A DNA stretch of 62,845 nt from positions 1-62,845 of the forward strand of contig JAODNN010000105.1 of assembly GCA_025465355.1 (NCBI GenBank). Reading direction: 5' to 3'. The notes under the pieces were generated by a model. The model had not been told where the DNA came from and searched no databases. It saw only the letters and a program-made list of their open reading frames with translations. The DNA comes from Blastococcus sp. (GTDB lineage Bacteria; Actinomycetota; Actinomycetes; Mycobacteriales; Geodermatophilaceae). Made by a program: the position numbers and the translations under genes. The stretch's first letter is position 1, and every line of letters begins with the position of its first letter. Below are positions 41,471 to 50,865 of the stretch, one piece after another.

Positions 41471-43861
41471 TCAGGCGGTCCGCTGGGACGATCCGGGTGC
41501 CGCACGATCGAGACCGGGTAGCCGCACCCGCCGACGGATTCCCGCCGGCAACCGGCCGCCCGCCCCCGCGACGAGCGACGCCGGCCACAGCATCGCCCGG
41601 AGCCGGCGCCGGCGCCGAGTCGCCCGCAGCAGTCCCCGGCGCGCGGTTCGCAGCGCGTCGGCGAGGTGGGCGTCCACGGCCGCGGCGCCGGCCCCGTAGC
41701 TGGCCGCCTCCTCACCCAGCGCCAGGCGCAGGGTGGCGTCCGGCGCGGCCCGGCCGGACGGCCCGGCCGGGCGGCTCATCACGGCGGCCAGCTCGCCCGC
41801 CGTCCGCCGAGGGGTCCATGACGGGTGAACCCGCAGCCCCATGTCCGCCGCGGTGGCCGTCAGCTCGTCCCAGAGCGCGCCGGCGCTCCCGTCAGCGAGA
41901 CGGCGACGGCGTTGCAGTCCCCGCAGGCCGGCCGGGAGGGTCAGTACGACCAGCACCGCCGCGAGCACGCCGGCCGCCGTCAGCCAGGGGCGCAGCGACG
42001 GTGTCGGGGGGGCCGGCCCGCTCGATGTCGGGACCGTCGCACCGCCGGGGTCCTGCCGGACGGAGGGCCCGGCCGGGGCGGGGCCCTTGGGGACGGCCAC
42101 GTCGGGACCGCCGGTCACGGGGGGAACGGCGCCGGCGCGCGGGGCCCACGGGAGCCCGACCTGCCGGTCGAGCGAGATCGGCGTCGGATCGAAGGGCACC
42201 CAGCCCAGGTCCGCGAAGTACACCTCGACCCAGGCATGGGCGTCCGAGCTGGTGATCATGCGGCCGTTGTGCGGCAGCGGAGTCCCCGGGGTGTAGCCCA
42301 GGGCCACTCGAGCCGGGACGCCGGCGGCGCGGACCATGACGGCCATCGCGCCGGCGTACTGCTCGCAGAAGCCCCGGCGCAGCCGCAGGAAGTCCAGGAG
42401 GTCGTCCCCGCTGGTCCCCGGCGCGGTGGAGAGGCTGTAGATGAACCCGTTCGCCGGATCGGTCAGGTAGTCCTCGATCCGGCGAACCTGCTCGTACGGG
42501 CCCGCCGCGCCGTTGATCAGGTGCCCGACGAGATCGGTCACGCGTGGGTCCAGCTTCGGGAGCGCCGTGAAGCGTTGCTGCACCGGGTCGTCCGGGGACA
42601 GTGGCGTGGCCGCGGCGAGGCGAGGGACCGTCGGGCGCGGCTCGCTCGCGAACACCTGATAGCTACGCCCCGTGGTGGTGACCCCCCGGCCGAAGACCGT
42701 GCCGGTGGCGGCGTCGAAGCGCCATGCGCCCGCAGGGCCGTCGTTCATCTGGATCGCCAGCGGTGAGGAGAACACCGGCAGGAAGCGGTCGTCGTGGCCG
42801 AGGACGGTGATCTTCGCGGAGACCTGGCGGCTGGCCTCCCGGGGCGGCAGCGGGGCGAGCCGGGCGTCGGCGGCGATGGAGATCTCGTCGTCCAGGTTGC
42901 TCAACGACCACCCGTGGGCCACGTCGTACCGATCCAGGCTCACCGCGCGCAGGTAGCCGGGATCGTTCACGGAGGGTTCGACGTGGAGCAGGTTGAGTGG
43001 CTGGGCCAGCGTGAGCTGCCCCCGCAGCGCGGCGGCCGGGTCGAGCGAGTTCCCCGTCGTGCTGCCCTTTCCGCCGCCCAGCCCGGTGGTGAATGCCCCC
43101 TCGGCCAGGGTCGGGACGAGCGCGCCCACCAGCACGCCGGCGACGAGCGCCGAGACGGCGATCCGTGCCGCAACCCCGGCGCCCGCTGCCACCGGGCCGG
43201 ACCCGCGGGAGCTGCGGGCGGCGAGCCGGCGGCGCTGGTCGGCCCACAAGAGGACCGCCAGGCCGGCCGCGGGGGCGGCGATCGCGATCAGCCCGATGTT
43301 GCCGGTCATGGTGGTGACCGGGATGCAGTAGAGGGCCAGCAGGCCGAGCCCGGCCAGGGCAGCCTGCCGGCCGGCGACGGCGATCAGGTCGGCGATCAGG
43401 GCGATCAGCCCGACGAACAGGGTGGTCAGCGCCAGCAGCCCGGCGAGCGGCAGCGCAGGGGTGGCCTGCTCGCGCAGCTCCGCCGAGCCGTCGGCCAGCA
43501 CGGTGCCGAGCCGCGCCAGGCTCGTGGTGGTGGGCAGGACGCCCGCGAACGCCCGCCCGCGGGCGTAGAGGGCGGTCAGCAGACAGCCGAGCAGGAACAG
43601 CTGGACCAGAGGCACGACGGCGACCCCGGCCGCGGCCAGCCGCCTGGACACCGGCCGCCCCGGCGCCAGCCACGCCCACGCGGCGGGGCCACCGACGCGC
43701 GCCAGCAGCCCGCCGGCGAGGACGACGATCACGGCCGCGGACACCGGGGGCAGCCATGCGGTGGTGATGTAGACGGGGCTCAGCGCACACGCGCCCAGCA
43801 GGGTCGCCAGCGCCGCCGCGCCGGCCGTCCGGGTGTCGGAGGTGCTGACCGAGGCCCTCAT
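41471..43861 (-). CDS. Transglutaminase-like membrane protein (TgpA type)
   Basis: A 796-residue protein. The N-terminal half has about six to seven membrane helices and the periplasm-facing transglutaminase core follows. Catalytic Cys is in [12 protein letters not shown] (around residue 497), His in [12 protein letters not shown] (around 540) and Asp in PFDPTP (around 558). A Pro-rich region, one more helix and a cytoplasmic DUF4129-like tail end the protein. It is the last gene of the MoxR-DUF58-TgpA operon, with ATGA overlap to DUF58. Substrates of this family are unknown. Confidence 0.9.
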   Translation of the reverse strand: MRASVSTSDTRTAGAAALATLLGACALSPVYITTAWLPPVSAAVIVVLAGGLLARVGGPAAWAWLAPGRPVSRRLAAAGVAVVPLVQLFLLGCLLTALYARGRAFAGVLPTTTSLARLGTVLADGSAELREQATPALPLAGLLALTTLFVGLIALIADLIAVAGRQAALAGLGLLALYCIPVTTMTGNIGLIAIAAPAAGLAVLLWADQRRRLAARSSRGSGPVAAGAGVAARIAVSALVAGVLVGALVPTLAEGAFTTGLGGGKGSTTGNSLDPAAALRGQLTLAQPLNLLHVEPSVNDPGYLRAVSLDRYDVAHGWSLSNLDDEISIAADARLAPLPPREASRQVSAKITVLGHDDRFLPVFSSPLAIQMNDGPAGAWRFDAATGTVFGRGVTTTGRSYQVFASEPRPTVPRLAAATPLSPDDPVQQRFTALPKLDPRVTDLVGHLINGAAGPYEQVRRIEDYLTDPANGFIYSLSTAPGTSGDDLLDFLRLRRGFCEQYAGAMAVMVRAAGVPARVALGYTPGTPLPHNGRMITSSDAHAWVEVYFADLGWVPFDPTPISLDRQVGLPWAPRAGAVPPVTGGPDVAVPKGPAPAGPSVRQDPGGATVPTSSGPAPPTPSLRPWLTAAGVLAAVLVVLTLPAGLRGLQRRRRLADGSAGALWDELTATAADMGLRVHPSWTPRRTAGELAAVMSRPAGPSGRAAPDATLRLALGEEAASYGAGAAAVDAHLADALRTARRGLLRATRRRRRLRAMLWPASLVAGAGGRLPAGIRRRVRLPGLDRAAPGSSQRTA

Positions 43862-45237
43862 GCCGGCGTCCCCAGCGTCTCCCGGCCGGCGGAGGCGCGC
43901 CCGGCCGGGCCGCCCAGCGCGGCCCAGACGGCGGGCACCGACTGGTCGGCCCGCGCGACGACGACACGCCAGCCCGCTGCACGCAGCAGGGCCGCCGCGG
44001 CGTCGCGCTCGGCCGCCAACGTGTCGCGGGCATCGGCCGACACCGACCGGCGGCCGCGCGCGAGCCCGGCGTCGGCCCAGCTGCCGAGGTCGAGCAGGAT
44101 CGCCGAGTCGGTGGTGGGGCCGGAGCGGCCGCGGATCAGGTCGACGACGTCGTCCGGGCCCACCGCGCCGAGCAGACAGACCACCGGCCCGTCACCGGCC
44201 GCCCGGCAGAGCAGGTCGACGCCGGCCCGCAGGCCCGCCACCCGGGAGGGGCGGACCGCCGCCAGCCGGTCCAGCAGGTCCTCGGGCCCGAGTCGTCCGC
44301 GCCCGAGGGTGGGCGCCAGCTCACCCTCGTCGGTCACGGTCCGCAGCACCGCGCCCCCGCGGGCCAGGGACGTGCCGATGCTGGCCGCCGCCTCGATCAG
44401 CCACTCCAGGCTGTCGGGGGGCGGGCAGTCGTCCCCGGGTGGCCCGGACCGCGGGACGCCGGGGGCCCGCCCGGCGATCAGGTGGGCGCGGGCCCGGGTG
44501 TCGAGGAGCAGCGTCGCCTGTGCCCGCCACGGCTTCTCCTCGATCCGCACCATGAGCTCGCCGGTCCGGGCGGTCGCGCGCCAGTGCACCTTGCGCAGGT
44601 CGTCGCCGTGCCGGTACTCGCGGGCGCTGACGTCGTCCTCCCCGTGCACCGCGACCGAGCGCTGCGAGGCTGCGCCCCCGCCGCCGTGCCCGGCCGTCAG
44701 CCCACCGGCCCCCAGGGGCTGCACGCGGGGGACGACGACGAGGGGGGCGGTGTCGATGCCGACCGCGGTTCGTTCGACGAGCCCGAAGGGGTCCAGGAGG
44801 CGCAAGCGGAGCGGGCCGAGTACGTGGCGCCCTCTGCGGGTGCCGCGCAGCCGGTAGCGGAAGGTCGCGATCGCGGCGCCCTGGAGCCGGTCGACGACGA
44901 AGCGGGGGGAGTGGCCGAGCTCGGTGGGCAGCTGCTCGGTGAGCATCCACAGCCCGCCGGTGCGATTGTCCACGTTGGTGATCTCGAGCAGCACCTCGGC
45001 GGTCCCGCCCCGGGGCACGCGGGCGGGGGTCACCGTGCGGCGGGCGGTCAGCCGGAAGCGCTGGCGGGTGACGGTGCCCGCCGACAGCAGTGGCAGGGCC
45101 AGCACGAAGACCGCCAGTTGGACGAGCGCCCGCTCACCGAGCACGGCCCCGACCAGGAGGAGCGCGGTGCCTGCGCCGATCAGGCAGCGTCCCCGCATCG
45201 TCAGATACGAGAGGGCCCGCCGCACCGTCGCCCGCAC
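43858..45237 (-). CDS. DUF58 domain protein
   Basis: A 459-residue protein with two N-terminal membrane helices and a C-terminal DUF58/vWA-like domain. [33 protein letters not shown] is the family signature. It is the standard partner of a MoxR ATPase and a TgpA transglutaminase, and the three are adjacent here in that order. The GTG at 45237 is 6 nt past the MoxR stop. Confidence 0.9.
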   Translation of the reverse strand: MRATVRRALSYLTMRGRCLIGAGTALLLVGAVLGERALVQLAVFVLALPLLSAGTVTRQRFRLTARRTVTPARVPRGGTAEVLLEITNVDNRTGGLWMLTEQLPTELGHSPRFVVDRLQGAAIATFRYRLRGTRRGRHVLGPLRLRLLDPFGLVERTAVGIDTAPLVVVPRVQPLGAGGLTAGHGGGGAASQRSVAVHGEDDVSAREYRHGDDLRKVHWRATARTGELMVRIEEKPWRAQATLLLDTRARAHLIAGRAPGVPRSGPPGDDCPPPDSLEWLIEAAASIGTSLARGGAVLRTVTDEGELAPTLGRGRLGPEDLLDRLAAVRPSRVAGLRAGVDLLCRAAGDGPVVCLLGAVGPDDVVDLIRGRSGPTTDSAILLDLGSWADAGLARGRRSVSADARDTLAAERDAAAALLRAAGWRVVVARADQSVPAVWAALGGPAGRASAGRETLGTPA

Positions 45238-45243
45238 CCCGGC

Positions 45244-46227
45244 TCAGCGCCCGCGGGGAACCGGAACGGTGGAGAGCAACTCCGCCACTATCTGCTCGGG
45301 GCTCCGACGGCCCAGCGCGGCGTCCGTGGAGAGCAGCAGCCGATGGGACAGGACGGGGCCGGCCAGCGCCTGGACGTCGTCGGGCAGGACATGGTCGCGC
45401 CCGGTCAGAGCCGCCGCCGCCCGGGCGGCGCGCAGCAGCTGCAGGCCGGCGCGGGGGGAAGCTCCGAGGCGGAGGTCGGGGGACCGGCGGGAGGCCTCGA
45501 CCAGGGCGACCACGTACCGGCGGACGGCCTCGGACACGTGCAGCCCGCCGACGGCCCCCACCAGTTCGCGCACGGTTGCGGCGTCGGCCACCGGTGAGAG
45601 CGTGGTCAGCGGATCGACGGTGCCGCGGTCCCCGAGCATCGCCAGCTCCGATTCGCGGTCGGGGTACCCCATCGAGAGCCGTGCGGTGAAGCGGTCACGC
45701 TGCGCCTCCGGGAGGGGATAGGTGCCCTCCATCTCCAACGGGTTCTGGGTGGCCATGACGAGGAACGGACGTGCCAGCTCGTAACTGATGCCGTCGACGG
45801 TGACCTGGCGCTCCTCCATGCACTCCAGCAGCGCGGACTGCGTCTTCGGCGAGGCCCGGTTGATCTCGTCGGCCACGACGACGTTGGCGAAGATCGCCCC
45901 GGGCTTGAACTCGAAGCCCCGGGTCTCCTGGTCGTAGATCGCCACGCCTGTGACGTCGCTCGGGAGGAGGTCAGGGGTGAACTGGATCCGGCGGACGGTG
46001 GCGTCGATCGATGCGGCCAGCGCCTTGGCCAACGTGGTCTTCCCCACGCCCGGCACGTCCTCGATGAGCAGGTGGCCCTCGGCGAGCAGCACCACGAGGG
46101 AAAGCCGGACGACGTCGTCCTTGCCCTGAACGACGCGGCCGATGTTGGCCGCGATCCGTGCACCCTCAGCGGCGACGTCGACCGACGGGCCGGACGTTCC
46201 GTCGGCGGTGCGTGTCGCCTCCGTCAC
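45244..46227 (-). CDS. MoxR-family AAA+ ATPase
   Basis: A 327-residue AAA+ ATPase. Walker A is EDVPGVGKTTLAKALA (around residue 59), Walker B VVADEINRASPKTQSALLECMEE, sensor I MATQNP and sensor II region ASPRAG. MoxR proteins act as chaperones for neighbouring vWA-type proteins, here DUF58. The GTG at 46227 has a leaderless -10 and is divergent from mraZ. Confidence 0.93.
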   Translation of the reverse strand: MTEATRTADGTSGPSVDVAAEGARIAANIGRVVQGKDDVVRLSLVVLLAEGHLLIEDVPGVGKTTLAKALAASIDATVRRIQFTPDLLPSDVTGVAIYDQETRGFEFKPGAIFANVVVADEINRASPKTQSALLECMEERQVTVDGISYELARPFLVMATQNPLEMEGTYPLPEAQRDRFTARLSMGYPDRESELAMLGDRGTVDPLTTLSPVADAATVRELVGAVGGLHVSEAVRRYVVALVEASRRSPDLRLGASPRAGLQLLRAARAAAALTGRDHVLPDDVQALAGPVLSHRLLLSTDAALGRRSPEQIVAELLSTVPVPRGR

Positions 46228-46233
46228 GGCCCC

Positions 46234-46239
46234 ACCGTA
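46234..46239 (-). promoter_or_regulatory. Putative leaderless -10 of the MoxR operon
   Basis: Minus-strand TACGGT begins 12 nt before the GTG at 46227; the same hexamer precedes the RNase AS gene. Confidence 0.5.
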
Positions 46240-46352
46240 CGTCGCACGGCACCTTCTTGGACGCGTCCGGACGCGAGGCCGCGCTGTTCGGTGTGTCTGG
46301 GCGCTGACCTGCGCGGGATCGGGTGGAGAGGGCAGGTCACGACACGGCATCG

Positions 46353-46379
46353 AGTGGTGTCCAGTGGGGGCCAGTGGGT
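46353..46379 (+). promoter_or_regulatory. MraZ operator: three direct repeats at 10-bp spacing
   Basis: AGTGG occurs at 46353, 46363 and 46373, as AGTGGTG, AGTGGGG and AGTGGGT, a strict 10-bp (one helical turn) period. This fits the TGGTG/TGGGG-type repeat array bound by MraZ in other bacteria. It covers the -35 region of the promoter with -10 TACTGT at 46380-46385, so MraZ would repress its own cluster. The gap 46228-46460 otherwise holds only the two divergent promoters. Confidence 0.8.
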
Positions 46380-46385
46380 TACTGT
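46380..46385 (+). promoter_or_regulatory. Putative -10 of mraZ
   Basis: TACTGT directly follows the operator repeats. The start would be near 46392, giving a leader of about 70 nt with GCAGGGGG before the GTG at 46461. Confidence 0.45.
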
Positions 46386-46460
46386 GTCGCCCGGTGGGGA
46401 GGCAGGGACCGTCCGGGGTTGCTGTGAGCCATTGGGAGGACCGATGCAGGGGGTGATCCG

Positions 46461-46895
46461 GTGTTCGTCGGCAGCTTTCCCCTGCGTCTCGACGAGAAGG
46501 GCCGGCTCGCCCTCCCGGTGCGCTTCCGGGACCAGGTGGCCGGCGGCATGGTGATCAAGAAGGGCCAGGAGCGCTGCATCTACGGCCTGACGATGGCCCG
46601 CGTCGCCGAGCAGAGCGCCGCGATGGCCGCCATGGCCCCCTCCGACACCGCCGGTGCACGCATGGCCGCCCGCATGAGCTTCGGTTCCATGGTCGAGATC
46701 GAGCCCGACAAGACCGGCCGAATCACCCTCCCGGCCAACCTGCGCGAGTACGCGGGGCTGGACCGGGACGTCGTCGTCGTGGGTGTGGACACCCGCTTCG
46801 AGATCTGGGACTCCGCCACCTGGGACGCCTACGTGGCAGAGCAGGAGGCCATCTACGCCGAGATGGAGAGCGAGGGGATGCCGACGCTGTCGTGA
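46461..46895 (+). CDS. mraZ: Transcriptional regulator MraZ
   Basis: A 144-residue protein with two AbrB-like SpoVT/MraZ half-domains: MFVGSFPLRLDEKGRLALPVRFRDQV at the N-terminus and VEIEPDKTGRITLPANLREYAGLDRDVVVVG in the second half. The DxKGR/DKTGR repeats are diagnostic. MraZ binds the repeat array upstream of its own gene and controls the dcw cluster. It is separated from rsmH by an unusually long 420-bp gap. Confidence 0.95.
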   Translation: MFVGSFPLRLDEKGRLALPVRFRDQVAGGMVIKKGQERCIYGLTMARVAEQSAAMAAMAPSDTAGARMAARMSFGSMVEIEPDKTGRITLPANLREYAGLDRDVVVVGVDTRFEIWDSATWDAYVAEQEAIYAEMESEGMPTLS

Positions 46896-46948
46896 TCCCG
46901 GGCACGCCCCCACCCGCCCCCACCGGTTCCCGCGAACCAGCCCCGAAC

Positions 46949-47070
46949 GAGCCGCCTTCCCCGCGGCTCGACCGGACCGGGCCCCAGCCGCCTTCCCCGC
47001 GGCTCGGTCCCGACATCGCGAGAACCGCACACGGCAGCGGGTGAACGGCCGGCCGGCTGCGCCGCAGCCG
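46949..47070. repeat. Three hairpins in the 420-bp mraZ-rsmH gap
   Basis: The gap 46896-47315 has no convincing gene. It contains GAGCCGC-cttcccc-GCGGCTC (46949-46969), a second copy AGCCGC-cttcccc-GCGGCT (46986-47004) with the same loop, and CGGCTGC-gcc-GCAGCCG (47054-47070). The first two belong to a 21-bp direct repeat. The rest is C-rich and low-complexity. They may attenuate or process the transcript between mraZ and rsmH. Confidence 0.6.
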
Positions 47071-47315
47071 ACGGGTCGGGGCACCCCCCGCCCCCCGCGG
47101 GGCTCCACCTGACGCTCTTCCCCGACGCCAGGCGGACCCCGCGGGTGGCGGGCCCAGCATTCACACCGGGCCCACGCCCCACCGCCCTCCATCCGCCCCA
47201 CTCCACCCCACCGTCCCCATCCCGCCCCACCGGAACGCCTGCGTCCCACCGTCGCCGCCGCGCGCGCGGCACCATCGGAGGCGTTCCCCCGGACCGTTTC
47301 GGAAGGCAGTCGACG

Positions 47316-48293
47316 ATGAGCAGCACCGAGCCGATCCGGCACCCGGTGCACGTGCCCGTCCTGCTCGAGCGCGTCACCGACATCATCGGGCCCGCCTGCG
47401 CCGCCGAGGGGGCCGTCCTCGTGGACGCCACTCTGGGGCTGGCCGGCCACGCACTCGCCATGCTCGACGCCCACCCCGGGCTCCGCCTCGTGGGCCTGGA
47501 CCGTGACCCCGAGGCACGGGCCGAGGCCGCCCGGCGGATCGCCGTCGCCGGTCACAGCGACCGGGCCACCCTGGTCCCCGCCGTCTTCGACGAGCTTCCC
47601 GACGTACTCGAGCGCCTCGGCATCGACCAGGTCCAGGCCGTGCTGTTCGACCTCGGCGTCTCCTCGCTCCAGCTCGACCGCCCCGATCGCGGCTTCAGCT
47701 ACTCCGCCGACGCCCCCCTTGACATGCGGATGGACCCCACCGCCCCGCGCACCGCCGCCGACGTCGTCAACACCTACTCGCCGGGCGAACTGGCCCGGGT
47801 ACTGCGGGTCTACGGCGAGGAGCGCTTCGCCTCGCGCATCGCCAAGGCGATCGACCGCGAGCGGGCCCGGGCGCCGTTCACCCGGACCGGTCGCCTGGCC
47901 GAGCTGGTCCGCGACTCGATCCCGGCTGCCACCCGGCGCACCGGGGGACACCCCGCGAAGCGGACCTTCCAGGCCCTGCGGATCGAGGTCAACGACGAAC
48001 TCGGCGCCCTCACCCGCGCGCTGCCGGCCGCGATCGACGCCCTCGCCGTGGGCGGCCGGATCGCCGTCATCACCTTCCACTCCCTGGAGGACCGGATCGT
48101 CAAGCAGACGCTCGCGGCCGGCGCACTGGACCGGACGCCACCCGAGCTGCCGGTGCCGCTGCCCGAGCACGGGCCGGTTCTGCGTCTGCTGACCCGTGGC
48201 GGCGAGGCCGCATCCGAGTCCGAGACCGCGGCGAACCCGCGGGCCGCTTCCGCCCGTGTCCGGGCGGCGGAGCGCATCCGGCGGGCAGCATGA
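47316..48293 (+). CDS. rsmH: 16S rRNA (cytosine1402-N4)-methyltransferase RsmH (MraW)
   Basis: A 325-residue methyltransferase that modifies C1402 in the ribosomal P site. HVPVLLERV at the start, [15 protein letters not shown] (SAM motif I), [29 protein letters not shown] and [15 protein letters not shown] are family hallmarks. GGAAGG about 10 nt before the ATG at 47316 supports this start, although the frame is open upstream. Its stop overlaps ftsL by 4 bp. Confidence 0.95.
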   Translation: MSSTEPIRHPVHVPVLLERVTDIIGPACAAEGAVLVDATLGLAGHALAMLDAHPGLRLVGLDRDPEARAEAARRIAVAGHSDRATLVPAVFDELPDVLERLGIDQVQAVLFDLGVSSLQLDRPDRGFSYSADAPLDMRMDPTAPRTAADVVNTYSPGELARVLRVYGEERFASRIAKAIDRERARAPFTRTGRLAELVRDSIPAATRRTGGHPAKRTFQALRIEVNDELGALTRALPAAIDALAVGGRIAVITFHSLEDRIVKQTLAAGALDRTPPELPVPLPEHGPVLRLLTRGGEAASESETAANPRAASARVRAAERIRRAA

Positions 48294-48883
48294 CCGCCCG
48301 CGCCACCGGCGCCCGGACGGCGACGGCCGGGACGGCCTCGCCCCGGACGACGTCGCCGCGGCCCACCACCGCACGGACGACGACCGCACGGACGACGACC
48401 GCCCGGACGACGACCGCCCGGACGACGACCGCCCGGACGACGACCGCCCGGACGACCACCGCCCGGAGCACCCCCACGCGACCGGAGCTGCGCCTGGTCC
48501 CCGGGGCCGTTCCCGCGCGCCCCCGCCGGCAGCTGCCCGTCGTCGTGGCCAACCGCCGCGCCCCCTTCGTGGTGCTCGTGGTCGCCCTGCTGGTCGGCAC
48601 CACGCTCGGGCTGCTGGTGCTCAACACCGCGATCGCGGTCGACTCGCTGAAGGCCACCTCGCTGAAGGCGGCGAACGCGCAGCGGGCCCAGGAGGTGCAG
48701 CGGCTCCAGCAGGAGGTGACCACCGCCGGCACGCCCCAGCAGATCGCCGACGCAGCGAAGAAGGCCGGGCTGATCCCCGCGGGGAACGCCGGGTACCTGG
48801 TCATCGGCCCGGACGGTCACTCGACGCTGCGAGGTACCCCCGAGCCGGCCGCGCCGTCGACGGCCATCCCGGGCGTGGGCTGA
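48290..48883 (+). CDS. ftsL: FtsL-like cell division protein with N-terminal repeat tail
   Basis: A 197-residue bitopic membrane protein between rsmH and ftsI, the standard ftsL position. A cytoplasmic N-terminus of about 80 residues is followed by one helix ([19 protein letters not shown]) and a coiled-coil ([24 protein letters not shown]). FtsL pairs with FtsB and FtsQ to activate FtsW-FtsI. The N-terminal tail contains about seven TTART pentapeptides encoded by a 15-bp tandem repeat, which is unusual. Identification is by position and topology. Confidence 0.8.
   Translation: MTARATGARTATAGTASPRTTSPRPTTARTTTARTTTARTTTARTTTARTTTARTTTARSTPTRPELRLVPGAVPARPRRQLPVVVANRRAPFVVLVVALLVGTTLGLLVLNTAIAVDSLKATSLKAANAQRAQEVQRLQQEVTTAGTPQQIADAAKKAGLIPAGNAGYLVIGPDGHSTLRGTPEPAAPSTAIPGVG
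48371..48460. repeat. 15-bp minisatellite in ftsL, six full copies
   Basis: Units of the form GCCCGGACGACGACC start at 48371, 48386, 48401, 48416, 48431 and 48446; the first two have GCACGG and the last ends ACC-ACC. Degenerate units flank both sides. The period preserves frame and gives the Thr/Ala/Arg pentapeptide tail. Confidence 0.95.
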
Positions 48884-48886
48884 GCC

Positions 48887-50749
48887 TTGCCGACCACCGT
48901 CCGTGGCCCCGGCTCCGGCGTGCGCACGGCCGGGCGCACCACCGGCCGCACCTCGACCGAGCGAGGCGGGCAGGGGCCGTTCGCGTCGCGCCGTCCGCCG
49001 GGCACCCGCCGCAGCGGCGGCGCGGGGTTGTCGGTGGACCAGCGCCGCCGGCGCAACCGGTGGGGACTGATCATCATGGTCACCCTGCTGGTCCTCGTCG
49101 TCGGCCGGCTCGCGATCGTCCAGGGCGTCGACGGCTCGGCCTACGCTGACGCCGCCCAGCAGGACCGGCTGCACACCTATCCGATCGCCGCGCTCCGGGG
49201 CCAAGTGCTCGACAGGTACGGCCACCCGTTCGCCTACAGCGTCGACGCCTCCCGCGTGGTGGCCGACCCCACAGTGGTCAAGGACCCGGCCCGCACCGCC
49301 CTCGCGCTCACCACCGTCCTCGGCGTCCCGGTGCCGGAGCTGACCGCCAAGCTCTCGCAGCGCGGCAAGTACGTCGTCCTCGCCTCGAAGGTGCCACCGG
49401 AGAAGGTCGACGAGATCCAGAAGCTGCAGCTGTCCGGGGTCTCCTTCGAGGACGATCCCGTACGGCTCTACCCGGCCGGAACGACCGGCGGCCAGGTGGT
49501 GGGCTTCGTCGGGAAGGACGGCAGCGGCCTCGCCGGCATCGAGGGGCGGTACGACAGCGTCCTCGCTGGAAAGGCCGGGAAGCGCCGCGTGGAGGTCGGC
49601 AGCGGGGGCAATCCGATCCCGTCGGGCATCGACGAGACCACGGCGGCCGTCGACGGCAGCACCGTCACGACCACCCTGGACCAGGACATGCAGTACGTGC
49701 TCGACCAGCGGCTGGCGCGGGCGTGCGCGGACGGCGCCACCACCACCGGCTCGGCGGTCGTGCTGGACGTGCACACCGGCCAGGTGGCCGCGATGGGGTC
49801 GTGCCCGGGCTACGACCCCGGCAACTACTCGAAGACCGACCCGAACCTGCTGGGCAACCGGGCGGTCTCGGACGTCTTCGAGCCGGGCTCGGTGATGAAG
49901 GCGGTGACGCTGTCAGCGGTCATGCAGGAGGGCGCAGCGGAACCGGACACCGTCCTCAGCGTCGACGGGCACATCCAGGCCGGCGACCATGTGGTCACGG
50001 ACGCGCACGACCACGCGCCGATCTCCTGGACGGTCACCGGGATCCTCGCCCATTCGAGCAACGTCGGCACGATCATGCTCGCCCGCAAGATCGGCAACGA
50101 CAAGCTCGACCACTACATGCGGGCCTTCGGCCTCGGCAGCACGACGGGCGTCGGCCTGCCCGGGGAGAGCGCCGGCATCCTGCAGAAGTCCGCCGAATGG
50201 ACCGCCAGCCGGGCCGCCAACGTGCCCATCGGGCAGGGCGTCTCGGTCACCACGTTGCAGATGGCCTCCATCTACCAGACGATCGCCAACGGCGGGGTCC
50301 GCATCCCGCCGCGCATCGTCGCTTCGGTCACCGGCCCCGACGGCCAGGTGCACCCGGAGCAGGCCCCGCCGAGCACGCAGGTGATCAGCAAGGCGACCGC
50401 CGACAAGATGGCCTACATGCTGGAGGCCGTCGTAGGGGAGCACGGCACCGCACCGCTCGCTGAGATCCCGGGCTTCCGCGTCGCCGGGAAGACCGGCACC
50501 GCGCAGCGCGCCAACCCCACGTGCGGTTGTTACGCGGGGGGCGGCTACATGACCACGTTCGTCGGCTTCGCCCCCGCCGACGATCCGCAGTACGTCGTCG
50601 CGGTGAACCTGGAGCGGCCCACCAGCTCGGCCGAGGGCGGTCAGGTCGCCGCTCCCGTGTTCGCCGACATCATGCGGTACGCGCTCACCGACCACGGCGT
50701 CGTCCCGTCCGGGAAGCCGCGGCCCGACTTCGTCCTCACCGGACCCTGA
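48887..50749 (+). CDS. ftsI: Septal peptidoglycan transpeptidase FtsI (PBP3/PbpB)
   Basis: A 620-residue class B penicillin-binding protein. After a basic, disordered N-terminus comes one helix (WGLIIMVTLLVLVVGRLAI), the pedestal domain, and the transpeptidase: SVMK (nucleophile Ser around residue 335), SSN (around 390) and KTGT (around 534). It cross-links septal peptidoglycan with FtsW. The start is either TTG at 48887, 3 nt after the ftsL stop, or GTG at 48920; both are before the helix. A GC hairpin follows the stop. Confidence 0.95.
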   Translation: MPTTVRGPGSGVRTAGRTTGRTSTERGGQGPFASRRPPGTRRSGGAGLSVDQRRRRNRWGLIIMVTLLVLVVGRLAIVQGVDGSAYADAAQQDRLHTYPIAALRGQVLDRYGHPFAYSVDASRVVADPTVVKDPARTALALTTVLGVPVPELTAKLSQRGKYVVLASKVPPEKVDEIQKLQLSGVSFEDDPVRLYPAGTTGGQVVGFVGKDGSGLAGIEGRYDSVLAGKAGKRRVEVGSGGNPIPSGIDETTAAVDGSTVTTTLDQDMQYVLDQRLARACADGATTTGSAVVLDVHTGQVAAMGSCPGYDPGNYSKTDPNLLGNRAVSDVFEPGSVMKAVTLSAVMQEGAAEPDTVLSVDGHIQAGDHVVTDAHDHAPISWTVTGILAHSSNVGTIMLARKIGNDKLDHYMRAFGLGSTTGVGLPGESAGILQKSAEWTASRAANVPIGQGVSVTTLQMASIYQTIANGGVRIPPRIVASVTGPDGQVHPEQAPPSTQVISKATADKMAYMLEAVVGEHGTAPLAEIPGFRVAGKTGTAQRANPTCGCYAGGGYMTTFVGFAPADDPQYVVAVNLERPTSSAEGGQVAAPVFADIMRYALTDHGVVPSGKPRPDFVLTGP

Positions 50750-50775
50750 CCAGCCGCGAGCCCCGTGGCGCACCC

Positions 50776-50796
50776 GGCCGGGGGACCGCCCCGGCC
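50776..50796 (+). terminator. GC stem-loop between ftsI and murE
   Basis: GGCCGGGG (50776-50783) and CCCCGGCC (50789-50796) form a perfect 8-bp stem with a 5-nt loop, 27 bp after the ftsI stop. No T-run follows. Together with the murE promoter it suggests a transcript boundary inside the dcw cluster. Confidence 0.5.
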
Positions 50797-50851
50797 CGCT
50801 GTCCGACGGGCGGGTGGACCGAGGTGCGGGGGTCCGACGAGCTCCCGCCGG

Positions 50852-50857
50852 TAGATT
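50852..50857 (+). promoter_or_regulatory. Putative leaderless -10 of murE
   Basis: TAGATT begins 14 nt before the GTG at 50866. GGAG lies between them and could alternatively serve as a weak ribosome-binding site. Confidence 0.5.
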
Positions 50858-50865
50858 GGAGCCCC

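Noticed and set aside
11500-46350. Numerous long open frames opposite or out of frame with real genes
   Set aside because: They arise because GC-rich codons rarely give stops in shadow frames; their translations are Arg/Pro/Ala-rich and match no family.
46896-47315. Small protein-coding gene between mraZ and rsmH
   Set aside because: Open frames exist but have C-rich, Pro/Arg-rich translations and no ribosome-binding site; the hairpins explain the sequence better.
48371-48460. Short regular repeats that could suggest a CRISPR array
   Set aside because: The 15-bp units are directly adjacent with no spacers and keep the ftsL reading frame, so this is a coding minisatellite.
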